Positions 36,277 to 45,764 are shown, counted from the first letter of the stretch. The stretch is 64,000 nt of DNA from an uncultured Clostridia bacterium (GCA_902477755.1 CABSIK010000007.1:1-64000), one strand, 5' to 3'. Translations and numbers: made by a program. The notes: generated from the sequence alone by a model not told the origin.

Positions 36277-36708
36277 TTATGCTTTTTCCGCCTCGTATTC
36301 CGCTACGCAGTTTTTCAGGATTTCATCCAACTCCTGCCATTTCTGTTTCAGCCGCAGCGGCTTTCCTGCCTGATCTAAGAAGCAGTGCTCGGAAATGCCT
36401 GTAAAGAGCACCTGTCCGTTTTCCGCCAATCTGATTTCATACACCAGATGCATCATCATGCCGTTGTATTTCTGCACTTTTACGGTAATTTCCAGCACAT
36501 CGGCAAATGTGCAGCTTTTCTTGTACCGCCCATGAACCCCCACCACAGGGGAAACAATGCCTTCCGCCTCCAGACGGTCAAAACCCCAGCCGATTTTCTC
36601 CAGAAAATCCACACGGGCTTCCTCCATCCAGCGGATGTAATTGGAATGATGGGCAATGCCCATTTTGTCTGTTTCGTAATACTGTACTTTATGCAAATAT
36701 GGTTCCAT
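36277..36708 (-). CDS. acyl-CoA thioesterase (4HBT family)
   Basis: A 143-residue hot-dog-fold thioesterase (YbgC/FadM-like). The active-site segment is YYETDKMGIAHHSNYIRWME near residue 10, followed by the usual GVHGRYKKSCTFADVLEI. Such enzymes hydrolyse acyl-CoA or acyl-ACP. The start at 36708 follows AGAAGG by 6 bases; the longer frame to 36843 is not supported. Monocistronic. Confidence 0.9.
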   Translation of the reverse strand: MEPYLHKVQYYETDKMGIAHHSNYIRWMEEARVDFLEKIGWGFDRLEAEGIVSPVVGVHGRYKKSCTFADVLEITVKVQKYNGMMMHLVYEIRLAENGQVLFTGISEHCFLDQAGKPLRLKQKWQELDEILKNCVAEYEAEKA

Positions 36709-36850
36709 AGTTCGCCTTCTTTCTGCAAATGGTTTCTTTTTTTGTATTCGCCGCCAAAACTTTATTTCCTCCCATCCTCTGCATGTTGACATAATTTTTC
36801 CAGAAAAAGCTTCCTGCCTTTGCCAATATTTTACAAATCTCAAAAAAACA

Positions 36851-36880
36851 TTGCCAAAACATGCCGCCGCCCACTAAACT
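36851..36880 (+). promoter_or_regulatory. candidate promoter of the CPA antiporter
   Basis: TTGCCA (36851-36856), an 18-bp spacer and TAAACT (36875-36880), 49 bp before the start codon. Confidence 0.4.
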
Positions 36881-36928
36881 AGTAACAGAAACTTATGCCG
36901 CCGGCAGGCAGAACAGGAGGAATGTCCA

Positions 36929-38518
36929 TTGAATGAAATTTTATTGCTGGCAGGCATTGTCATCATCATCTGCATTTTGGTGCATCGTCTGACCTTTCGC
37001 CTAGGGGTGCCATCCCTGCTGGCGTTTCTGGCTCTTGGCATGTGCTTCGGTGTTGATGGCATACTGCATATTCCCTTTGATAATTACCGTCTTTCTGAAG
37101 TCATCTGTTCCATCAGTTTGATCTTCATCATGTTTTACGGGGGCTTCGGCACCAACTTTGAAGAAGCCCGTTCCGTTGCTGTCAAATCCACGCTGCTTTC
37201 CACCCTCGGGGTACTGTTCACCGCTGGACTGGTAGGCGCCTTTGCTCACTTCGTCCTGCAGCTTCCATGGGCAGAAAGCATGCTTATGGGCTCTGTCATC
37301 TCATCTACAGACGCCGCTTCCGTATTCAGCATCCTTCGTTCCAAACGGCTGAACCTGAAAGACCATACAGCCTCCATGCTGGAAATGGAGTCCGGTTCCA
37401 ATGACCCCATGTCCTATATGCTGACCCTGCTGTGGATCACCATACTCACAGGAGACCAAGTATCTGTCCCCCTGCTGGTGCTGCGGCAGATGGCAATCGG
37501 CGGCGTTCTGGGTCTGATTTTCGGCAAAACTGCCGTTTTCATACTAAATCGCTGTAACTTTTACATTGCACAGGGGAATACCATTTTCCTTCTGGCCGTT
37601 TCCGCACTGGCGTATGCCCTGCCTTCGGCTCTGGGGGGCAATGGATATCTGAGTGTATATCTCTGCGGCATTGTCATGGGGAATTCCTATCTGCCCCACA
37701 AACGGGATCTGGTGCTGACATTCGACGTATTGACAGGCATTGCCCAAATGGTCATCTTCTTCCTGTTAGGACTGCTGGTAACGCCTTCCCAGCTGCCTGC
37801 GGTATTCCTGCCGGCATTGCTGATCATGGCGTTTTTGACCCTTGTGGCAAGACCTCTTTCCGTAGCCGCGGTACTGGCACCCTTCCGTTCTTCCAAGGAA
37901 CAGATCGGCTTGGTTTCCTGGTCTGGGCTGCGAGGAGCCGCTTCCATCGTATTTGCCATTCAGGCAGTCCTCAGCGGCGCGCCTATGGAATACAACCTGT
38001 TTAACCTGGTGTTCTGCATTGTACTCCTTTCCATTTCTTTGCAGGGCACTTTGCTGGCACCTATGGCACATAAACTGAACATGATCGACGAGAAAGCCGA
38101 CGTCCGCCGCACCTTCAACGACTATCAGGCGGAAAGCGACATCACCTTTTCCAAAATTTCCATCAGCCCCCAGCATCCGTGGGTAGGTCATCCCCTGAAG
38201 GATATCCCTCTGCCGCCGGAACTGCTGGTGACCCTGATTCTGCGGAATGGTGTTTCTCTGGTGCCAAACGGTTCCACTGTCCTGCTGGCAGGAGATCTGC
38301 TGGTTCTGGCTGGGCATGAATTTGAGGATCGGGAAAACCTGACTCTCTATGAAGTTTCCATCGACAAAACCCATAAATGGAAAGGAAAAGCCCTGCGAGA
38401 ACTGTCTCTGCCCAAAGGCACCCTTATCGTCATGATACAAAATCAAAACGGCACTGTTATTCCCGATGGCAACACCGTTATCCACGGGGAGGATACACTA
38501 GTCATTGCCAGATTCTGA
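36929..38518 (+). CDS. CPA-family cation/proton antiporter with two RCK_C domains
   Basis: A 529-residue membrane protein like NhaP2/CvrA. Residues 1-385 hold about 12 helices with the ion-site region SVISSTDAASVFSILRSK near residue 128. The C-terminal 130 residues form two RCK_C (TrkA_C) domains (VGHPLKDIPLPPELLVTLIL, then WKGKALRELSLPKGTLIVMI), which in related proteins bind regulators such as c-di-AMP or nucleotides. The start is a TTG at 36929, 8 bases after GGAGG. Likely role: potassium or sodium efflux. Confidence 0.88.
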   Translation: MNEILLLAGIVIIICILVHRLTFRLGVPSLLAFLALGMCFGVDGILHIPFDNYRLSEVICSISLIFIMFYGGFGTNFEEARSVAVKSTLLSTLGVLFTAGLVGAFAHFVLQLPWAESMLMGSVISSTDAASVFSILRSKRLNLKDHTASMLEMESGSNDPMSYMLTLLWITILTGDQVSVPLLVLRQMAIGGVLGLIFGKTAVFILNRCNFYIAQGNTIFLLAVSALAYALPSALGGNGYLSVYLCGIVMGNSYLPHKRDLVLTFDVLTGIAQMVIFFLLGLLVTPSQLPAVFLPALLIMAFLTLVARPLSVAAVLAPFRSSKEQIGLVSWSGLRGAASIVFAIQAVLSGAPMEYNLFNLVFCIVLLSISLQGTLLAPMAHKLNMIDEKADVRRTFNDYQAESDITFSKISISPQHPWVGHPLKDIPLPPELLVTLILRNGVSLVPNGSTVLLAGDLLVLAGHEFEDRENLTLYEVSIDKTHKWKGKALRELSLPKGTLIVMIQNQNGTVIPDGNTVIHGEDTLVIARF

Positions 38519-38540
38519 TATGCACAAAAAGGCTAAGAAC

Positions 38541-38718
38541 TTGGGGCATCTTCATCAGAAAACAAAGAAAGCTGAAATCCTTATTGATACAGGGATTTCA
38601 GCTTTCTTATGTTTACTGAGATTTTATTTTGTATGTTTTCTTCTGAATACAGCCATCGCAATTCCCCTTCAGAAATCAAGGAAAAGAAAAACCAATGTTT
38701 TTAAAAGGAAATTGCTTT
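38541..38718 (+). repeat. dispersed intergenic repeat, copy B
   Basis: Full copy. The left end is GGGGCATCTTCATCAGAAAA. The terminator hairpin GCTGAAATCCTTA/CAGGGATTTCAGC is at 38571-38603. The right arm TGTTTTCTTCTGAATACAGC, partly inverted to the left end, is at 38634-38653. A second hairpin starting with TTCCCCTTCAG is at 38661-38716. It lies after the antiporter gene and supplies its terminator. Confidence 0.85.
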
Positions 38719-38736
38719 GTTCTCAGCCTTTTCTCA

Positions 38737-39084
38737 TCAGAATTTCAGTTCATCTATATCCATAGTGCCCATGGGAATGCTGTTGCCGCAAGCGGGACAG
38801 GCGATTTCCTTCTGGGTTTCCATGGTTTCCTCATCCACGTCGATTTCCTCGCCGCAGTTGGGGCAGATGAAGGAATAGAAGTATACGGGTTCTTCCGTTT
38901 CTTCTTCATCCAGTTCCATTTCTTCCAGCTCTTCATCATCCAGGAAGGTTTCCAGCATAAACGCCATATCCTCCAGAATATCCATGATGCCATGGAAAAT
39001 CTTGCCTTCCTTGGTATCGGGATCGAATCCGCTGCCGTCGCAAAGCCCTCTCAGATATGTGATCTTCTTATCGAAATATTCCAT
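38737..39084 (-). CDS. CD1247-like zinc-ribbon protein
   Basis: A 115-residue protein. The N-terminus (MEYFDKKITYLRGLCDGSGF then DPDTKEGKIFHGIMDILEDM) matches the CD1247 N-terminal domain of Clostridia. A very acidic stretch (ELEEMELDEEETEE) and a zinc ribbon with CPNC and CPAC follow. Function unknown. It lies 36 bases after efp in the same direction and may be co-transcribed with it. Confidence 0.8.
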   Translation of the reverse strand: MEYFDKKITYLRGLCDGSGFDPDTKEGKIFHGIMDILEDMAFMLETFLDDEELEEMELDEEETEEPVYFYSFICPNCGEEIDVDEETMETQKEIACPACGNSIPMGTMDIDELKF

Positions 39085-39120
39085 TTATCACTGCCTCCTT
39101 CCGAAAGATTGGAAAAAAGA

Positions 39121-39684
39121 TTAGTTGTTTACTCTGCTCAGGTATTCGCCTGTACGAGTGTCGATTTTGATGATTTCACCCTGGTTGATGAACAGAGGTA
39201 CCTGAACGGATGCGCCTGTTTCAACGATAGCGGGTTTTGTAGCGCCCTGTGCTGTGTTGCCTGCGAAACCGGGTTCTGTGTCTGTGATTTCCAGTTCAAC
39301 AAACAGAGGGGGTTCGATGCCGAATACGTTGCCGTCATGCGCCAGCAGTTTTACGTTTTCGTTTTCTTTTACGAATTTCAGGGAATCGCCAACATCCTGT
39401 GCATTCAGAGCGATCTGGTCGAATGTTTCGTTGTTCATGAAGTGATACAGTTCACCGTCATTGTACAGGTACTGCATATCCATTCTGTCGATGTGTGCTT
39501 TGGACATTTTTTCAGTAGGACGGAATGTTTTTTCCACTACTGCGCCTGTTTTGATGTTTTTCAGTCTTGTACGAACGAAAGCCGCGCCTTTACCGGGTTT
39601 TACATGCTGGAATTCCAGTACGCTGTAAATTTCGCCTTCGTATTCCATGGTTACGCCGTTTCTAAGTTCACCTGCAGAAATCAT
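39121..39684 (-). CDS. efp: elongation factor P
   Basis: A 187-residue three-domain protein that rescues ribosomes stalled at proline runs. The tip loop carrying the functional lysine is KPGKGAAFV near residue 30. Length is normal. A purine-rich GAGGAAATAAA precedes the ATG. Confidence 0.96.
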   Translation of the reverse strand: MISAGELRNGVTMEYEGEIYSVLEFQHVKPGKGAAFVRTRLKNIKTGAVVEKTFRPTEKMSKAHIDRMDMQYLYNDGELYHFMNNETFDQIALNAQDVGDSLKFVKENENVKLLAHDGNVFGIEPPLFVELEITDTEPGFAGNTAQGATKPAIVETGASVQVPLFINQGEIIKIDTRTGEYLSRVNN

Positions 39685-39846
39685 GTTTTATTTCCTCCTC
39701 AAATTTCATCTTACGGGAAAAATATTCCCGCTGTTTTTGAAAATGATACTATATTTCTTATTCTAAAAATAAGCATATCCTTTTATATTTTAATGGAAAA
39801 TCATTGATTTTTCAATACATAATCTGAAAAAAACCATCTTTTTGGC

Positions 39847-40356
39847 TCAGATCATGCCGTTTCTCTTAAAATATACATTCATAACTTTCCGTTCCATGCC
39901 CCGTTTCACCTTGGTGATGAGCTGGTCGCGCTCACAGATAGGCGCTGTCATGATGCAGTACAGACCGCCTTTGTGACCGCACCACATATCTGTAAATACC
40001 TGATCGCCTACCATAGCTGCTTCTTGGGGCACCAGTCCCAGACGCTTCAAGGCCTGCTTCATTTTTCTGGGGCTGGGCTTGCCTGCTTTGTGGATGGCAA
40101 GGGCTTTCAGGGGCTTATTGAAGCGATGCACCCGTTCTTTGTTGTTGTTGGACAGGATACACAGACGGAAACCCATTTCCTGCAGCTGCGCAAAAAAGTC
40201 AATGAGTTTTTCGTCCGGGTCTGCCACATCAAAGGGCGCCACCGTGTTGTCGATGTCGAATACCAGTCCCCGTATGCCCATTTCCTTCAGCTCCGCCAAA
40301 GGCAGGTCATAAACGGACTGAATGTACAAATCAGGGAAAAAACGTTCCAGTAACAT
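39847..40356 (-). CDS. yqeG: YqeG family HAD phosphatase
   Basis: A 169-residue HAD-superfamily (IIIA) protein. Motif I is VFDIDNTVAPF, motif II is ILSNNN, and the Lys and motif III region is GKPSPRKM...MVGDQVFTD. The family is linked to phosphatidylglycerophosphate dephosphorylation or ribosome-related genes in other Firmicutes. AAGGAGG precedes the ATG by 5 bases. It overlaps no neighbour and follows the NifX-like gene by 9 bases. Confidence 0.9.
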   Translation of the reverse strand: MLLERFFPDLYIQSVYDLPLAELKEMGIRGLVFDIDNTVAPFDVADPDEKLIDFFAQLQEMGFRLCILSNNNKERVHRFNKPLKALAIHKAGKPSPRKMKQALKRLGLVPQEAAMVGDQVFTDMWCGHKGGLYCIMTAPICERDQLITKVKRGMERKVMNVYFKRNGMI

Positions 40357-40365
40357 ATTGCCTCC

Positions 40366-40713
40366 TTATATCCTCTCGTCCAGTTCCATCCGCAGCAAAG
40401 CGTTTTCCTCCACCGTCCCCAGCTGCTCTCCGCTGAGATAGCGAATCATGGCTTCGTCGGCGTTTCCCGTCACGCCGTAGATGAGCTCAATGCGCTTGGT
40501 GCGGAGCAAGGTTCTGCCTGCGGAACGGATATTGGCGCAGAGCACCACATTGATGTCCTGTTCTGTGAGAAACTCCGCAATGGTCTTATCCCCCAAGGGC
40601 ACCACTTCTTTTGCCTTCACCAGTTCGATTTCCACTTCATAAACCGTAAATTCTTTTGTTTCGCTGTATCTGCGGAAAATTTCTCCGTCCTTTGTGGGAA
40701 TGGCAACCCGCAT
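40366..40713 (-). CDS. NifX/NafY-like domain protein
   Basis: A 115-residue protein opening MRVAIPTKDGEIFRRYSETK, the pattern of the dinitrogenase iron-molybdenum-cofactor biosynthesis domain (NifX/NifB/NafY, PF02579). No nitrogenase gene is near, so it is one of the orphan members whose role is unknown. GGAAGG lies 9 bases before the ATG. Same operon as yqeG. Confidence 0.8.
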   Translation of the reverse strand: MRVAIPTKDGEIFRRYSETKEFTVYEVEIELVKAKEVVPLGDKTIAEFLTEQDINVVLCANIRSAGRTLLRTKRIELIYGVTGNADEAMIRYLSGEQLGTVEENALLRMELDERI

Positions 40714-40786
40714 GGCTCACACCTTCCTTTCTTTGTCCTATTGTATCCATCCTTTGGGGGCGTGTCAAATTTTCCCGTAATTTTTT

Positions 40787-40815
40787 TTGCGTATTTCCCC
40801 AAAAAAGGGTAAAAT
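40787..40815 (+). promoter_or_regulatory. promoter of the aminopeptidase gene
   Basis: TTGCGT (40787-40792), a 17-bp spacer and TAAAAT (40810-40815), 41 bp before the start codon. Confidence 0.55.
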
Positions 40816-40856
40816 AGGAACGAATACAGAAGGTTACATCGAAAGGAGATTGAAAT

Positions 40857-41972
40857 ATGGACCCTAGAATTGAACAATTGGCTTATAATCTGGTGCATAA
40901 TTCCTGCCGCCTGCAAAAAGGCGAAAAGGTCATGATTCACCAGAACGGCATCCATCCGGCGCCGTTGGTAAAAGCCATCATCAAAGAAGTATACAAAATC
41001 GGCGCAACACCCTTTTTGCAGCTCATGACAAACTCTCTGGAACGTGAACTGCTGCTGGGTGCCACAAAAGAACAGATGGAGCTCATGGCAAAGGCAGACA
41101 GCCTGCTTATGAATGAAATGGATGCTTTCATCGGCGTTCGTGGGGAGGACAACATCACCGAACAGGCAGACGTGCCCAACGAAAAACAGAGCATTTACGA
41201 AAAATATTACTCTGCCCCTGTCCACCATGAAATCCGCGTGCCTCATACAAAATGGGTGGTACTGCGCTATCCCACCAACGGCATGGCACAGTCTGCACAC
41301 ACCAGTCTGGAAGACTTTGAAGATTTCTACTTCAATGTATGCAATCTGGACTACGGCAAAATGTCCAAAGCCATGGACAGCATCGTTGACCTGATGAACC
41401 GCACAGACAAAGTCCGTCTGGTGGCAAAAGGCACCGACCTGACATTCTCCATCAAGGACATTCCCGCAGTGAAATGCGCCGGCACCTGCAACATTCCCGA
41501 CGGGGAAATCTACACCGCCCCCGTTCGTGACTCCATCAACGGCGTCATCACTTACAACACCCCTTCCGAATACAACAGCTTTACATTTGAAAATGTAAAA
41601 CTCACATTCAAAGACGGGAAAATCATCGACTGCGACGGCAATGACAAAGAACGTCTGGAACACATCTTCAACACAGACGAAGGGGCAAGATATGTAGGTG
41701 AATTTGCCATCGGTGTAAACCCTTATATCACAAAACCCATGAACAACATCCTGTTCGACGAAAAGATTTCCGGCAGCATCCACTTCACTCCCGGCAACTG
41801 CTATGACGACGCACCCAACGGCAATAAATCCGCTATCCATTGGGATTTGGTGCTGATTATGACACCGGAATACGGCGGCGGTGAAATCTGGTTCGATGAT
41901 GTGCTCATCCGCAAAGACGGACGTTTCGTACTGCCCGAACTGGAATGCCTGAATCCCGAAAATCTTATGTAA
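40857..41972 (+). CDS. M29 family aminopeptidase
   Basis: A 371-residue cytosolic metallo-aminopeptidase of family M29 (thermophilic AmpS type). The C-terminal half carries the metal ligands in GEFAIGVNP and in SIHFTPGNCYDDAPNG...IHWDLVLIM. AAAGGAG precedes the ATG by 8 bases. Monocistronic, followed by a terminator. Confidence 0.92.
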   Translation: MDPRIEQLAYNLVHNSCRLQKGEKVMIHQNGIHPAPLVKAIIKEVYKIGATPFLQLMTNSLERELLLGATKEQMELMAKADSLLMNEMDAFIGVRGEDNITEQADVPNEKQSIYEKYYSAPVHHEIRVPHTKWVVLRYPTNGMAQSAHTSLEDFEDFYFNVCNLDYGKMSKAMDSIVDLMNRTDKVRLVAKGTDLTFSIKDIPAVKCAGTCNIPDGEIYTAPVRDSINGVITYNTPSEYNSFTFENVKLTFKDGKIIDCDGNDKERLEHIFNTDEGARYVGEFAIGVNPYITKPMNNILFDEKISGSIHFTPGNCYDDAPNGNKSAIHWDLVLIMTPEYGGGEIWFDDVLIRKDGRFVLPELECLNPENLM

Positions 41973-42007
41973 TTTTGTTTCAGCAGGAAACATAATATAA
42001 TAAGTAG

Positions 42008-42043
42008 AAACAGCCTTTTTCAAACAGAGAAAGGCTGTTTTTT
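42008..42043 (+). terminator. aminopeptidase terminator
   Basis: AACAGCCTTT/AAAGGCTGTT followed by seven T. Confidence 0.85.
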
Positions 42044-42055
42044 TCGCATATTTTA

Positions 42056-42082
42056 AAAATTAGGGGCAAATTCTGCCCCTTC
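42056..42082 (-). terminator. terminator of the small ORF at 42191
   Basis: On the minus strand AGGGGCA/TGCCCCT is followed by AATTTTTAAAA. Confidence 0.65.
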
Positions 42083-42146
42083 TACTCTTTTTCCAGACAA
42101 ACTTCCTCCATATTGCCGTTTCCGACTCTCCCAGTCCCCAAGTTTT

Positions 42147-42169
42147 GGGTACTTTTGCGCCAAAAGTAC
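42147..42169. repeat. perfect palindrome GGTACTTTTG-N3-CAAAAGTACC
   Basis: A 10-bp perfect inverted repeat with a GCG-type centre, lying between the 42191 ORF and its terminator. It is not followed by a U run. It may be a REP-like element or a protein-binding site. Confidence 0.5.
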
Positions 42170-42190
42170 CTCTCCGAAGGACACTAGCCC

Positions 42191-42424
42191 TTAGACATCC
42201 GTTTTCTGTATCTTTCGCCTCTCTCGAAACAGCTCCTCCGTTGCTGCCAGAAGTTCTGTCTGTATCTCCTCCACCATCTCCGTCATGTGGGACACCGTTA
42301 CCACATAAGGGGTTTTCCATTCTCCATTCCCTCCCATCATAGCATCCAGCAAAAGGGAAAGGATACTCCGCACTAAGTCTGTTTTCTGGTATAAATCCTG
42401 CAATACATCCAGTGGTTTTTCCAT
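42191..42424 (-). CDS. small hypothetical protein
   Basis: A 77-residue protein (MEKPLDVLQDLYQKTDLVRS then ILSLLLDAMMGGNGEWKTPY...) that I do not recognise. It is predicted to be mostly helical. A strong AAGGAGGGAG site precedes the ATG at 42424, which is why I call it a gene. It stands alone between the aminopeptidase gene and the metG T-box. Confidence 0.65.
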   Translation of the reverse strand: MEKPLDVLQDLYQKTDLVRSILSLLLDAMMGGNGEWKTPYVVTVSHMTEMVEEIQTELLAATEELFRERRKIQKTDV

Positions 42425-42548
42425 GATTTTCTCCCTCCTTTTTCCCATGGTATCACACCTTTTCCTCTTTCATGGAAAAATGCTACAATCCTGTGGCATA
42501 AATTTTTTCCACAAAAACCATTTATTTCTCCTTTTCCCTGTATATCCG

Positions 42549-42578
42549 TTGACAGAAAAGCCCAAAATATAGTAAAAT
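42549..42578 (+). promoter_or_regulatory. metG promoter
   Basis: TTGACA (42549-42554), an 18-bp spacer and TAAAAT (42573-42578), directly before the T-box leader. Confidence 0.75.
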
Positions 42579-42596
42579 GCAAGGGACAACAGCAAT

Positions 42597-42842
42597 GAAA
42601 AGGAGAGTAGGCGGCACAAAATGCCACAGAGAGCCCCGGCAAGCTGAAAAGGGGCGCAGGAATGACGCTGAACATGGCCTTGGAGCTTCGCACCGACTGC
42701 TTTTGCATAGGCTGCGACGGGTTGCGCCCGTTACTGCGTGAGGGTATTTATTGTACCTGCTGAGGTCTTTTTTGTGAAAAAAAGATAAACTAAGGTGGTA
42801 ACACGGTCACTTCCGTCCTTTGCAGAAAGGGCGGTTTTTTTA
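42597..42842 (+). promoter_or_regulatory. T-box leader of metG (methionine)
   Basis: The specifier region is GAACATGGCCTTGGAGC with ATG (methionine) at 42674-42676. The T-box sequence AGGTGGTAACACGG is at 42793-42806. The terminator CCGTCCTTT/AAAGGGCGG with seven T ends at about 42841. Uncharged tRNA-Met should promote read-through. Confidence 0.93.
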
Positions 42843-42894
42843 TTGTGTGCCATCTTCCATTTTTGTAGAAAACCATTGAAAAGGAGAGATATTT

Positions 42895-44874
42895 GTGGCA
42901 AAAGAAAAATTTTATATCACCACACCCATTTATTACCCCAGTGATAAGCTGCATATCGGTCATTCCTACTGTACCGTTGCAACAGACACCATGGCACGTT
43001 ACAAAAGACTCCGTGGCTACGACGTTATGTTCCTGACAGGTACTGACGAACACGGTCAGAAAATCGAACGTATCGCCAACGGTCAGGGCATGACACCCAA
43101 GGAATACACCGACAAAATCGTCAAAGGCATCAAGGAACTGTGGAGCACCCTCTGCATCTCCTATGATAAATTCATCCGTACCACAGACGATTACCATGTA
43201 AAAACCGTTCAGAAAATCTTCAAACAGCTCTACGATCAGGGCGACATCTACAAAAGCTCCTATGAAGGCTGGTACTGCACACCCTGCGAATCCTTCTTCA
43301 CAGAACATCAGCTGGTAGACGGCAAATGCCCCGACTGCGGCCGTGATGTAGAACTGCTGAAAGAAGAAAGCTATTTCTTCCGTCTTTCCAAATATCAGGA
43401 CAGAATCATCAAATACATGGAAGAAAACCCTGAATTTTTGCAGCCCAACACTCGCCAGAACGAAATGATCAACAACTTCCTGAAACCCGGTCTGGAAGAT
43501 CTGGCTGTTTCCCGTACCTCCTTCAAATGGGGCGTACCTGTAGAATTTGACCCCGGCCACATCGTATACGTTTGGGTAGACGCGCTGTCCAACTATATCA
43601 CTGCTCTGGGTTACGGCACAGAAGACGACAGCCTGTTCAAAAAATTCTGGCCTGCTGACGTACACGTTGTAGGTAAGGAAATCGTACGTTTCCACGCTAT
43701 CATCTGGCCTGCAATGCTGATGGCTCTGAACCTGCCTCTGCCCAAACAGATCTTTGGTCACGGCTGGCTGGTTATCAACGGCGGCAAAATGTCCAAATCC
43801 GTTGGTAACGTTGTAGACCCTAACGTACTGGTTGACAAATACGGCGTAGACGCCATCCGTTACTTCCTGCTGCGTGAAATCGCATTCGGTCAGGACGGCA
43901 ACTTCAACAACGAAGCACTGATCCAGCGTATCAACTCCGACCTGGCAAACGACCTGGGCAACCTGGTTTCCAGAACCGTTGGTATGATCGACAAATATTT
44001 CGGCGGCACACTGCCCGCAGACCGCACCGCAACTGCTTTTGACGAAGACCTGAAAGCTGTTGCGCTGTCCACCACAGAAAAAGTGGAAAACGCTATGGAA
44101 AAAATGTTCTTCAGCGACGCTCTGGTGGAAATCTGGAATCTGGTTCGCCGTACAAACAAATATATCGACGAAACACAGCCTTGGATTCTGTGCAAGGACG
44201 AAGAAAAGAAAGCGGAACTGGCAAACGCTCTGTACAATGTTGCAGAAAGCATCCGCATCATCTCCATCCTGATTCAGCCTTTCATGCCCAACACACCCGA
44301 AAAAATCTGGGCACAGTACAACATCACAGAAGGCGACGCAACTGCTTGGGACAGCACAAAAACATGGGGCGTACTGCCTGCTGAACTGAAAGTACAGAAA
44401 GGCGAAACACTGTTCCCTAGAATTGACATGAAGAAAGAACTGGCAGAACTGGAAGCAGCCATCAAAGCTTCTCAGGCAACATCCGTTGCAAACCAGCAGA
44501 AAAAAGCCGAAGAAAAGAAAGCTGAAGCCGAAAGCGAATACCCTGCAGAAATTACCATCGAAGACTTCTGCAAAGTACAGCTGAAAGTCGGCGAAGTGCT
44601 GGAAAGCAAAGAAGTGGAAGGCTCCAAAAAACTGCTGCGCAACGTAATCAAAATCGGTGACGAAGAAAGAGTTATCTTCTCCGGCATCAAAGACGCTTAT
44701 GCCCCCGGCGAACTGGTAGGCAAACGCGTTGTCGTTGCGTATAACCTGAAACCCAGAAAAATGATGGGTGAAATGTCTTACGGAATGATTCTGTGTGCCG
44801 AAGACGGAGACGGCAAACTGAGCGTTCTGACAACAGACGACAAAGACTTTGCAAGCGGGAGCAGCATCAGCTGA
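42895..44874 (+). CDS. metG: methionine--tRNA ligase
   Basis: A 659-residue class I synthetase. The HIGH motif is KLHIGHSYC near residue 20, the zinc knuckle CTPC...CPDC is near 126-145, and the KMSKS motif is GGKMSKSVGN near 300. A C-terminal tRNA-binding (Trbp111/EMAP-like) domain covers about 555-659. The start is a GTG at 42895 behind AAGGAGA. The tatD start overlaps its stop codon. Confidence 0.97.
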   Translation: MAKEKFYITTPIYYPSDKLHIGHSYCTVATDTMARYKRLRGYDVMFLTGTDEHGQKIERIANGQGMTPKEYTDKIVKGIKELWSTLCISYDKFIRTTDDYHVKTVQKIFKQLYDQGDIYKSSYEGWYCTPCESFFTEHQLVDGKCPDCGRDVELLKEESYFFRLSKYQDRIIKYMEENPEFLQPNTRQNEMINNFLKPGLEDLAVSRTSFKWGVPVEFDPGHIVYVWVDALSNYITALGYGTEDDSLFKKFWPADVHVVGKEIVRFHAIIWPAMLMALNLPLPKQIFGHGWLVINGGKMSKSVGNVVDPNVLVDKYGVDAIRYFLLREIAFGQDGNFNNEALIQRINSDLANDLGNLVSRTVGMIDKYFGGTLPADRTATAFDEDLKAVALSTTEKVENAMEKMFFSDALVEIWNLVRRTNKYIDETQPWILCKDEEKKAELANALYNVAESIRIISILIQPFMPNTPEKIWAQYNITEGDATAWDSTKTWGVLPAELKVQKGETLFPRIDMKKELAELEAAIKASQATSVANQQKKAEEKKAEAESEYPAEITIEDFCKVQLKVGEVLESKEVEGSKKLLRNVIKIGDEERVIFSGIKDAYAPGELVGKRVVVAYNLKPRKMMGEMSYGMILCAEDGDGKLSVLTTDDKDFASGSSIS

Positions 44875-45629
44875 TGTATTTCGAATCTCACGCACATTAT
44901 GACGATAAACGCTTTCGTGAAGACAGGGAGAAGCTCTTAGAGCTTCTCCCCTCTTGCGGTATTGACCATGTAGTCAACATCGGCTGCGACCTGAAAAGCT
45001 CTCAGGAAAGCATCCGTCTGGCTGAAAAATATGACTACATTTACGCATCCGTCGGCGTACACCCTCACGATGTAAGCGAAATGACCTCCCAGACCATCGA
45101 AGAACTCCGCCGTCTTGCGGCTCATGAAAAGGTAGTTGCCATCGGCGAAATCGGTCTGGATTATTATTACGATTTCAGTCCCAGAGAACTGCAGCAGTTC
45201 TGGTTCCGTCAGCAATTACGCCTTGCGGAATCTGTTAACAAACCTGTAATAATTCACTCCAGAGACGCTTCTCAGGAGACCTTTGACATCATCAAAAGCA
45301 GCCCTGTTCGTCGGGGTGTCATCCACTGTTACTCCGGTGCATGGCAAATGGCGAAAGACTACGTAGATATGGGCTTTTTCATCGGTGTTGGGGGGGTAGT
45401 GACCTTCTCAAACGCCAAAAAACTGGTGGAAGTGGTGGATAAAATCCCCATTGAAAAAATCCTCATCGAAACAGACAGCCCTTATCTGGCACCCAACCCC
45501 AACCGCGGCAAACGTAACGACTCCAGAAATTTGCAATTTGTTGTCGAAAAGATTGCGGAAATTAAGAAATTGTCACCGGAAGATGTCGCAAAAATTACGT
45601 TTGATAACGCAAAATCGCTCTTTTTTTAA
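44874..45629 (+). CDS. tatD: TatD family metal-dependent DNase
   Basis: A 251-residue TIM-barrel hydrolase. Metal ligands are visible in ESHAHYDD, the Glu in IGEIGLDYY, the His residues in IIHSRDA and HCYSG, and the Asp in ETDSPYLAP. The start ATG shares one base with the metG stop (TGATG), so it is translationally coupled; metG-tatD is a common Firmicutes pair. The longer frame from 44793 runs inside metG. Confidence 0.94.
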   Translation: MYFESHAHYDDKRFREDREKLLELLPSCGIDHVVNIGCDLKSSQESIRLAEKYDYIYASVGVHPHDVSEMTSQTIEELRRLAAHEKVVAIGEIGLDYYYDFSPRELQQFWFRQQLRLAESVNKPVIIHSRDASQETFDIIKSSPVRRGVIHCYSGAWQMAKDYVDMGFFIGVGGVVTFSNAKKLVEVVDKIPIEKILIETDSPYLAPNPNRGKRNDSRNLQFVVEKIAEIKKLSPEDVAKITFDNAKSLFF

Positions 45630-45678
45630 AAAAGGGTTGCATAAATGTTACAAATATGTTAATATAAGCAACGTAATA

Positions 45679-45718
45679 AAAATGAAGGTATATCGTTATG
45701 ATATATCTTCATTTTTTG
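45679..45718 (+). terminator. terminator after metG-tatD
   Basis: AAAATGAAGGTATATC/GATATATCTTCATTTT with a T run after it. Confidence 0.85.
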
Positions 45719-45764
45719 CAGTTGTGAATTTAACGAAATTTATCGATAGAAGTGACGACTTCCA

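Noticed and set aside
36784..36789. TTGACA as -35 for the antiporter gene
   Set aside because: No acceptable -10 lies 16-18 bp downstream; the site at 36851-36880 fits better.
42790..44895. 701-codon frame on the minus strand opposite metG
   Set aside because: Antisense shadow of metG with Phe/Val/Cys-rich low-complexity translation.
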